Shown piece by piece: positions 4,570 through 10,000 of a stretch of DNA of 10,000 bases. The DNA is from Chloroflexota bacterium. Lineage in GTDB: Bacteria; Chloroflexota; Anaerolineae; Anaerolineales; Villigracilaceae. How positions within the stretch are numbered: position 1 is the first letter of the stretch; each line of letters opens with the position of its first letter. Below the pieces are notes generated by a model that was given only the letters and a program-made list of their open reading frames with translations, did not search any database and was not told where the DNA came from. The stretch is taken from NCBI GenBank assembly GCA_020217065.1, contig JAIWOB010000051.1, positions 1 to 10,000 of the forward strand, in the 5' to 3' direction. A program made the position numbers and the translations under genes.

Positions 4570-7239
4570 TTATTTTTCCACGAGGACAAACGTGCCGACG
4601 AAATTGACAATCGCGGTAAAGAAGCCGTTATCCATAAAGCCTCCCGCGTGAGTCACGCGCCCGTCGCCAAAGAATTGATTGTCCGTTAGTTCCACCCAGT
4701 CCATTCCGTCCCAATATAAGATTGCCAGGTTTTTGCCTTGCAACTCGGGCGGAATTGGGAAAAGGATGCTAATGAAGGGAGTGACCTCTTCGGTGATGTC
4801 GTTCCAGTCGCTGCCGTCCCAGTAAATCACCCGGCTGCCAACGTTTCTGACGCTGGTTGAAGCGTCTACATACCAAACGGAACCGGGAACGGACGGCGGT
4901 TTATACATCACTCCGCCTTTGGTAATGGCAAGGTGCAAACTGGACAAATATTTTAAGCCGTCGGGCAAAGCGCCCGGCAAAGCGTAGGGAGGAATGGCGA
5001 GTAGGCGGGCGGCGTCGTCTATAGGACAAGGAATGTAGGCGTTGCCGTTTGGCGTTTTCAATAAAGTTCCGCGATAAAGGCGGCAATCCAGGCGCGCTAC
5101 TTGACCGTCGTTTGCCTCAACTACTTGAATTGGCAAAAGCGGCTCTGGGAGGGGCGTAAAGCCCTGGTCCACAAAACCTTCCTCGTCGTCGCCATCTTCT
5201 TCGTCGTCGTCCACAATCACAGGATAATGAAAACAACCGTTCGAGACCAATATCAAGCGGTCTTCGTCCACGCCAAGATTGTGGTCAATATCGCCGCCAA
5301 AATCCACGCCTGCCAGGGTCAGCGCGCCGGGCAGGTCGGCTTCGATTTGGTAAACCGCGTTGTCGGTGGTCAGACCGCAAGAGACGAGCGCGCTTCCGCT
5401 TCCTTCGATAAAGACGCCGTCGCCGCCATTAAAACGAGCGGTGATATTTTCAATAAAGACAAAGCCGCCGGCGTCCACAAAGAGACCGTCCTGCGCGTTA
5501 TTGTTAAAGACGTTCGTTCCCAAAAGAGTAAAGGCGCCTGGCGTGAAAATTTCCGCTCCGCTGGCTCCGTTGCCGCTGGCTCCGACGTTCTCCGCCTCGA
5601 CATTTCCGCCGGCGTCCACAAGAAGCCCGCTGTCCTGATTCTCGTCGAAGACGTTGCTGCCGCCGAGGGAAACCGCGCCCAGGGCGTACAACTCCGCGCC
5701 GCCGCCAAAGCCGCTAATTAAGCCGTTTTGATTGGCGGTGATATTTTCAGCGTCAATTTCGCCGCCCGCGCCCACATACAAGCCGGCGCCGCGATTGCTG
5801 TTGAAGACGTTCGTTCCCGTCATCAAAAAATCGCCGCCGAGGTTTACCTCCGCGCCAGACGCATTATTGCTGGCGGCGATGTTTTCGAGAGTCGCGTCTC
5901 TAAACGCCTCAACGTACAATCCTTCGAGCGTGTTGCCGTCAAAAACGTTTGAGCCGCCAACCAGCGAAACGCTCTGCAAAAGGGAAACCAGGCTGGCACC
6001 GCTGCCGCCATTTCCGCTGGCGGAAAAACTTACGCTGTCAATGTCAATGTCGGCGGACGCTTCCGCCAGAAGCCCGTTGTCGCCGTTTTGGTCGAAGGCG
6101 TTGACTCCGCCTAAAGCGACGCCGCTGGAGGAGTAGAGAACCGCGCCGCTGCTGTCGTTTTGATTGGCGGTCACATTTTGAAGGTCAATATCGCCCGCCG
6201 CCTCAACGTAAAGGCCCGTATCGTGGTTCAAGGTAAAAGAGTTGATTCCGCTCAGGGTAACGCCCCCGCCCGTCGAAATCAAATCGGCGCCGATAAGGTT
6301 TCCGCTGGAGTTCACATTCTCAAAGTCAATATCGCCCGCCGCTTCGACGACAATCCCCTCGCCGTGATTATCCAAGAAGCTATTCACGCCAAACAAGGTT
6401 ACGCCGCCGAGCGCGGAAAACTCGGCGCCGGACGCGGCGTTCCTTTCAGAAGTCAGATTGCCAGCCTCGATGTCGCCGCCCGCCTCAACGGATAAACCGA
6501 CATCTCCATTTTCAAGCGTGGAAATAGAATTAAGAAAAACGTCGCCGCTGGTTTGCACTTCCAAGCCTATTGAAGGCGTCGAATAGGTTGAACTGTTTAC
6601 GGTGATTTGGTTAATGGTTACAGCGGCGTTCCAGTTTGTAATGGAAACTGGAACCGAAAAGACGGATGTTCCTGGGGCGCTGGAGTCTCCCGAAACGCCG
6701 CCCCAGCCTCCCTGAATGGTAAGGGCATAATTGCTGAGCGTGGCGAATCGAGCGTTGGAGCCGTCTATCGAAATATCGGCTGAGGATGAGTCGTTTCCGC
6801 CTGTAATCCAGATGACCCCGTCTGCGGCAGGCAGAACCAGCGAGCCGTCGTCAATGGCTTCGACCAGGGCAAGCAGATTTGGATAAGAAGCGGTGCAGTC
6901 TCCCGCTCCGGGCGTGGGCGCGTCGCCTTCCGGGCACCAGATGGGGTCGCCCGCAACAAAAGCGTTTGCCGCCGATTGAGTCGCCAGAGGTTGAATTTCT
7001 CCTTCAACCACCACCACGACTTCGGTCTGCGGCGGAACCTGCTCTAAGAGCGGCGCTATAGTTTCGGAATTCTGGACAGGGTCTTCGGATAACTCCTCAA
7101 CGGGCGGAGTCTCCACAGGAGTTTCTACAGGAGGAGGAGTTTCGTCGTCCGCTATAACAGCCGTTGTGTGCAGCAGAGAAAAAGCCAAGGACGCTACCAA
7201 CGCCGCCGCTGCGAATTTGAATTTCAATCTGGTTTGCAT
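4570..7239 (-). CDS. Secreted right-handed beta-helix repeat protein
   Basis: This 889-residue exported protein begins MQTRLKFKF, then a hydrophobic stretch and a likely signal peptidase site after VIA (residue 30). The ATG at 7239 is preferred because GGAG lies just upstream; an in-frame TTG at 7254 has no such support. A Pro/Glu/Thr stalk follows (31-55). A capping region (about 100-235) contains a CPEG...GDC cysteine pair and SYPNLLALVEAIDDGS, typical of the start of pectate-lyase-like beta-helices. Residues 241-623 are eight degenerate units of 45-52 residues with the pattern N-x-F-x-x-N-x-x-x-G-L-x-V-x-A-x-G-x-I-x-x-x-N-I-T. An acidic linker (VDDDEEDGDDEE, 676-687) precedes a C-terminal domain with two YWDG-x-D-W motifs (about 807-812 and 842-847) and the end GTFVLVEK. 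No LPXTG, PEP-CTERM or Por sorting signal is visible. It stands alone with its own promoter and terminator. Adhesion or polysaccharide binding is likely; catalytic residues are not apparent. Confidence 0.88.
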   Translation of the reverse strand: MQTRLKFKFAAAALVASLAFSLLHTTAVIADDETPPPVETPVETPPVEELSEDPVQNSETIAPLLEQVPPQTEVVVVVEGEIQPLATQSAANAFVAGDPIWCPEGDAPTPGAGDCTASYPNLLALVEAIDDGSLVLPAADGVIWITGGNDSSSADISIDGSNARFATLSNYALTIQGGWGGVSGDSSAPGTSVFSVPVSITNWNAAVTINQITVNSSTYSTPSIGLEVQTSGDVFLNSISTLENGDVGLSVEAGGDIEAGNLTSERNAASGAEFSALGGVTLFGVNSFLDNHGEGIVVEAAGDIDFENVNSSGNLIGADLISTGGGVTLSGINSFTLNHDTGLYVEAAGDIDLQNVTANQNDSSGAVLYSSSGVALGGVNAFDQNGDNGLLAEASADIDIDSVSFSASGNGGSGASLVSLLQSVSLVGGSNVFDGNTLEGLYVEAFRDATLENIAASNNASGAEVNLGGDFLMTGTNVFNSNRGAGLYVGAGGEIDAENITANQNGLISGFGGGAELYALGAVSLGGSNVFDENQDSGLLVDAGGNVEAENVGASGNGASGAEIFTPGAFTLLGTNVFNNNAQDGLFVDAGGFVFIENITARFNGGDGVFIEGSGSALVSCGLTTDNAVYQIEADLPGALTLAGVDFGGDIDHNLGVDEDRLILVSNGCFHYPVIVDDDEEDGDDEEGFVDQGFTPLPEPLLPIQVVEANDGQVARLDCRLYRGTLLKTPNGNAYIPCPIDDAARLLAIPPYALPGALPDGLKYLSSLHLAITKGGVMYKPPSVPGSVWYVDASTSVRNVGSRVIYWDGSDWNDITEEVTPFISILFPIPPELQGKNLAILYWDGMDWVELTDNQFFGDGRVTHAGGFMDNGFFTAIVNFVGTFVLVEK
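5371..6519 (-). repeat. Eight degenerate tandem repeats in the beta-helix gene
   Basis: The region encodes units of 48, 47, 47, 51, 46, 52, 47 and 45 residues, each ending in a variant of G-x-N-x-F and beginning with x-x-N followed by G-L-x-V-x-A. A half unit (SIGLEVQTSGDVF) precedes the first. Traces remain at DNA level: gttttgattggcggt occurs at 5725-5739 and 6157-6171 in units 6 and 3, and the block aagacgttcgttccc is shared between later units. The copies have diverged, so this is old duplication rather than a recent array. Confidence 0.85.
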
Positions 7240-7284
7240 AAATTCTCCAAACAATTAAAACAACAAAAAAGACACACTTACACT

Positions 7285-7314
7285 ATAATACGAAAAAGCC
7301 AAAAATACAATCAA
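7285..7314 (-). promoter_or_regulatory. Predicted promoter of the beta-helix gene
   Basis: On the minus strand TTGATT (7309-7314, four of six consensus bases) is followed after 18 bases by TATTAT (7285-7290, five of six). Transcription would begin near 7278, about 40 nt before the ATG. The overlapping plus-strand TATAAT (7284-7289) lacks a -35 and is probably just the other face of this AT-rich element. Confidence 0.55.
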
Positions 7315-7370
7315 CTCATTGGGGGATGCAAAGATGCGGCTCGTGAAATTGAGCGCAAACCCGCCCAACG

Positions 7371-7394
7371 GGATATATCCGCGCACAGTATAAT
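7371..7394 (+). promoter_or_regulatory. Likely -10 element and palindrome upstream of the GNAT pair
   Basis: A perfect TATAAT lies at 7389-7394, placing the start near 7401 and a leader of about 40 nt before the ATG at 7441. There is no good -35 box. Instead the perfect palindrome GGATATATCC (7371-7380) lies in the spacer, which may be a regulator site or chance. The remainder of the 201-bp divergent gap (7240-7440) shows no supported gene. Confidence 0.45.
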
Positions 7395-7440
7395 CGCAAT
7401 CATAAAAAGCGCCGATTAAAATTTAGAGACAGGAAAAATT

Positions 7441-8553
7441 ATGGAACAAGCGGTTGTCCGACATATTGGAAATTTAGAGGAATTTGAAGCCCTGCGCGGG
7501 GATTGGAATCGTCTTTGGAAACAATGCGGCGAAAAGACCGTATTCCTCACCTGGGAATGGCTTTACGCCTGGTGGAAACACAACGCGGAGAACAAGGAAC
7601 TTTGGGCGCTGACCGTTTGGCGCGAAGACAAACTGGTCGGCGCCGCCCCGCTGATGCTTGTCAAAGCCAGGAAACACGGAATGCGTTTCCGCCTCCTGCA
7701 AAGCCTGGGAACGCCAAACGCCGACCACAGCGATTTTATGGCGGCGGAAGGAGAAACCGAATCCACCGCCGCCTTGTGCCGTTATATTCTGAGTCAAAAA
7801 AGCAAATGGGACGCGGTGGAGTTAAACGAACACAGAGACGAAAACCCCCGGACGCGCGAAATTCTGCGCCGGCTTTCGGAGGGCGGGCTGGTCTTGAACG
7901 TCCATTCGAACCTGCATCATCACATTCCCATCGCCGGCGCGTGGGAAACCTATTTCAAGGGGCTTTCCCGCAATACGAGACGCGATATTGAAAAGCGAAT
8001 GCGGCATTTGACGGAAAAACGAAAGGTGGAGTTAAAACGCTTTCGCGGAGCGGAGGTCAGGTGGGAACATTTTGAAACCCTGTTCGAAGTCAACAAAAAC
8101 GGCGCCTACCCCCAAAAATATGAATCGCGGAACGAGCGCGCTTTTCACCGCGAACTGCTCGATTTGATGAGCGGAAAGAACTGGATTGAAATCGTTTTTC
8201 TTTACCTGGACGATAAGCCCGCCGCTTACGAATACGGCTTCAACCTCGACGGGAAATTTGAAGACTGGCGCACCGGCTACGACAAAAACTACGCCGAAGA
8301 CTCGGCGGGCAAAGCGCTGCTCATCCTTCTGCTGCAAGAGTTTTTCAAAGACGGATACAACGACTTCGACTTCCTGCGCGGCGAGTACGAACATAAAGAC
8401 CGCTGGAAGCCCTCCAGCCGAAAGTTTCTCAACGTCGCCGCCGTCAAGCCTCTTCATCTGCCGGCGCGTCTGGCGCTCATCGTTTTTCCGAATATCTGGC
8501 GCTGGCTTAAAGCGCACATCCTCCATAGACAAGGCAGTCATCACGCATCATGA
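7441..8553 (+). CDS. CelD/BcsL-like GNAT acetyltransferase (Acetyltransf_6), first copy
   Basis: The 370-residue protein fits the CelD/BcsL family (COG5653, Pfam Acetyltransf_6), which has a GNAT fold related to FemAB peptidyl transferases and occurs in cellulose and exopolysaccharide loci; members are thought to acylate glycans or lipid-linked sugars. Hallmarks are FLTWEWLYAWW (35-45), the strand LWALTVWREDKLVGAAPLML (54-73), LSRNTRRDIEKR (175-186), the acceptor or CoA-region segment YEYGFNLDGKFEDWRTGYD (263-281) and FDFLRGEYEHKDRW (309-322). The end carries a hydrophobic, aromatic stretch (LALIVFPNIWRWL) followed by a histidine-rich tail. The start has AGGA six bases upstream. Its stop overlaps the next start as ATGA, so the two are translationally coupled. 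The substrate is not known. Confidence 0.87.
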   Translation: MEQAVVRHIGNLEEFEALRGDWNRLWKQCGEKTVFLTWEWLYAWWKHNAENKELWALTVWREDKLVGAAPLMLVKARKHGMRFRLLQSLGTPNADHSDFMAAEGETESTAALCRYILSQKSKWDAVELNEHRDENPRTREILRRLSEGGLVLNVHSNLHHHIPIAGAWETYFKGLSRNTRRDIEKRMRHLTEKRKVELKRFRGAEVRWEHFETLFEVNKNGAYPQKYESRNERAFHRELLDLMSGKNWIEIVFLYLDDKPAAYEYGFNLDGKFEDWRTGYDKNYAEDSAGKALLILLLQEFFKDGYNDFDFLRGEYEHKDRWKPSSRKFLNVAAVKPLHLPARLALIVFPNIWRWLKAHILHRQGSHHAS

Positions 8554-9680
8554 AAGACATCGAAATCAGGAACATACAGGACATAAAAGAATTCGAAGCC
8601 CTTTACGCAGGCTGGGAACGCCTGCTGGAACAGAGCCCGGTCAAAAGCGCCTTTCTCACCTGGGAATGGCTGTTCGGCTGGTGGAAGGTTCATCAGGAAA
8701 ACAGGCGTCTGTGGCTTGTCACCGCCTGGCGTAAAGGCGAGTTGGTCGGCGTGGCGCCATTGATGCAGGAGCGGCGCAGAAAATTTGGGCTTTCGCTGCG
8801 CGCCATTGTCAACCTCGGCGCTCCTCAAAGCGATGTGGGGGGATTTTTGTTTAAGGACGAAAACGTTCTTTCCCATTTATGGAGACGCCTGGCGCAGCAT
8901 CGGGAAGAATGGGACATTATCGAATTAAACGAATTCGCCAGAAACGGCGCCGAGATGCAATTTCTGCGGAGGGAGCTGGCGAAGACAGACTTTTTATGGC
9001 GCGAGGAAGGGAACGTCCATTATTTCATCCCCCTCGAAGACACCTGGGATAAATTCAGCGGGCGGCTGGCGCGAAAGTTTCGTTATAACTTGCGGCGGGC
9101 GCTGAGGCTGGCGGAAGAAATCGGACCCGTGGAGATTTGCCATTACAGCGGCAAGCAAGTCACCTGGGAGGTCTTCAACGCGGTTGTGCAAATCAACCGC
9201 CACGCGCATTATCCGCGCCTTTACAATTCACAGACCGAACAGGCGTTGATTCGCGCCTTGATTGACCAGCCCCAGCCCAAGCAAGGCTGGCTGGACGTTT
9301 ATCTGCTGCGGGTCAACGGGGAAGCGATTGCCTACGAATACGGGTTTCAATATGAAAAACGGTTCGAAGACTGGCGTTCGGGGTTTGACACCCGTTTTCC
9401 GTCCAATATCTCCGTCGGCAAACTGCTGGCGATGGAGGTCGTCCAGCAATGCATTCGGGAGGGCTATACGGAAATAGACTTCCTGCGCGGCGACGAGACG
9501 TATAAACAGGAATGGGAGCCTCTGGAAAGGGAATTCGCCAGTTTGCGGGTGTTCAACCACAAAAGCCCGCCCGCCATCGTCGCTCATCTGTGGCTGGAAA
9601 AGGTCAAGCCATGGCTGAGGAAGCAGCCTGCGGGTCAGCGGCAAGAGAAAGAGCAGACCGAGAATCAGCCAGCCGCGTAA
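8550..9680 (+). CDS. CelD/BcsL-like GNAT acetyltransferase, second tandem copy
   Basis: This 376-residue paralogue of the preceding gene has the same layout: FLTWEWLFGWW (35-45), LWLVTAWRKGELVGVAPLM (54-72), LARKFRYNLRRAL (173-185), AYEYGFQYEKRFEDWRSGFD (261-280) and IDFLRGDETYKQEW (309-322). Motifs fall at nearly identical residue numbers, which with adjacency points to tandem duplication, while clear divergence in the middle region (about 90-170) suggests different acceptors. It starts within the stop of the first copy (ATGA, 8550-8553). The last 25 residues, rich in Gln, Glu, Lys and Ala, lie beyond the domain and overlap the oppositely oriented deacetylase gene by 77 bp. There is no terminator between the convergent genes. 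Cytoplasmic location is likely, as no signal peptide is seen. Confidence 0.87.
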   Translation: MKDIEIRNIQDIKEFEALYAGWERLLEQSPVKSAFLTWEWLFGWWKVHQENRRLWLVTAWRKGELVGVAPLMQERRRKFGLSLRAIVNLGAPQSDVGGFLFKDENVLSHLWRRLAQHREEWDIIELNEFARNGAEMQFLRRELAKTDFLWREEGNVHYFIPLEDTWDKFSGRLARKFRYNLRRALRLAEEIGPVEICHYSGKQVTWEVFNAVVQINRHAHYPRLYNSQTEQALIRALIDQPQPKQGWLDVYLLRVNGEAIAYEYGFQYEKRFEDWRSGFDTRFPSNISVGKLLAMEVVQQCIREGYTEIDFLRGDETYKQEWEPLEREFASLRVFNHKSPPAIVAHLWLEKVKPWLRKQPAGQRQEKEQTENQPAA

Positions 9681-10000
9681 CCTCCGCCATGTTCAGGCTC
9701 TGCATCCCGAAAGATTGGCGCAAGACCTTGTATTCGGCAAGAACTTTTTCCAAAAACGCCAGGTTGTCGGCGGGACTGCCGCTAAAATCTTCAGGATGCC
9801 ACCAAAGATGAAAGAGATGCCCCGCCTGCGCGGCGTATCTCATTGCGGTTAGGATGCGATTCAAGCGCAGCGGCTCAAAGAGGCGAAAACGTTTGGAGAA
9901 GGAACGCAAATATCTGCTGGCGGGGATATTGAGAGGGCGCGCGCGCCCGTCAGGCAAAGGATACGTATTTGCGCCCGAAATATTGACATAGGCGTCCGCC
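9604..10000 (-). CDS. Polysaccharide deacetylase family protein, C-terminal fragment
   Basis: The frame is open from the right edge to the TGA at 9604-9606, giving 131 residues of a longer protein whose start lies outside. Starting at 9957 (TTG) would cut into conserved sequence, so it is treated as partial. The fragment matches the C-terminal region of NodB-type polysaccharide deacetylases found in glycan loci: AYVNISGANTYPLPDG (3-18), LNIPASRYLR (23-32), FEPLRLNRIL (41-50), then HLFHLWWHPEDF (61-72), which carries the late catalytic-region histidine, and NLAFLEKVL (79-87) with GMQSLNMAEV (98-107). These enzymes remove N- or O-acetyl groups from surface polysaccharides with a divalent metal; the metal-binding motifs lie upstream, outside the window. 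The last 20 or so residues (Ala/Ser-rich) are beyond the domain and overlap the convergent GNAT gene. Confidence 0.8.
   Translation of the reverse strand, partial: ADAYVNISGANTYPLPDGRARPLNIPASRYLRSFSKRFRLFEPLRLNRILTAMRYAAQAGHLFHLWWHPEDFSGSPADNLAFLEKVLAEYKVLRQSFGMQSLNMAEVTRLADSRSALSLAADPQAASSAMA

Noticed and set aside
5101..6495. Several plus-strand open frames opposite the beta-helix repeats
   Set aside because: They mirror the repeats in antisense and lack their own start signals.
5371..6519. CRISPR-like or minisatellite array
   Set aside because: Repeats are coding, diverged, of varying length and in frame with a beta-helix protein.
7360..7372. CCCG/CGGG short inverted repeat upstream of the GNAT pair
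   Set aside because: A 4-bp stem is expected by chance in DNA of this composition.
7168..7419. 83-codon plus-strand open frame across the divergent promoter region
   Set aside because: It begins antisense to the signal peptide of the beta-helix gene, has no ribosome site and crosses both promoters.

Overview
The window is moderately GC-rich bacterial DNA with dense genes, short intergenic gaps, clear Shine-Dalgarno sites and sigma70-like promoters. Gene content and style suggest a Chloroflexota bacterium, probably Anaerolineae-like: a short SerA without an ACT domain, a DUF1015 gene beside serA/serC, and a secreted beta-helix protein with YWDG-type C-terminal motifs. This is an inference from familiarity, since no 16S or other marker gene is present.

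Region 1 (1-3164) is a serine biosynthesis locus. serA (3-phosphoglycerate dehydrogenase) and a truncated DUF1015 gene run on the minus strand. serC (phosphoserine aminotransferase) runs divergently on the plus strand and ends at a strong terminator. The 279-bp serA/serC divergent region has two good back-to-back promoters with TTTGTC/GACAAA half-sites on both, which is a candidate shared operator. A perfect 16-bp inverted repeat fills most of the serA-DUF1015 gap. No serB is seen, so the DUF1015 protein is an interesting candidate for a missing serine/phosphoserine step.

Region 2 (3165-4560) holds a plus-strand pair. The first gene encodes a beta-propeller protein related to the N-terminal domain of glucosamine inositolphosphorylceramide transferase. 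The second is a small unrecognised protein whose stop codon lies in the loop of a terminator hairpin that mainly serves the next, opposing gene.

Region 3 (4570-7239, minus) is a single long gene for a secreted 889-residue right-handed beta-helix protein. It has eight degenerate units of about 47 residues, a proline/glutamate stalk, an acidic linker and a C-terminal domain with two YWDG motifs.

Region 4 (7240-10000) starts with a divergent promoter region. Then come two tandem, translationally coupled CelD/BcsL-like GNAT proteins (paralogues of about 370 residues). Converging on them from the right edge is the C-terminal part of a polysaccharide deacetylase family protein, overlapping the second GNAT gene tail to tail by 77 bp. 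Regions 2 and 4 look like part of a cell-surface glycan or exopolysaccharide locus. I see no rRNA, tRNA, CRISPR array, transposase or integrase.
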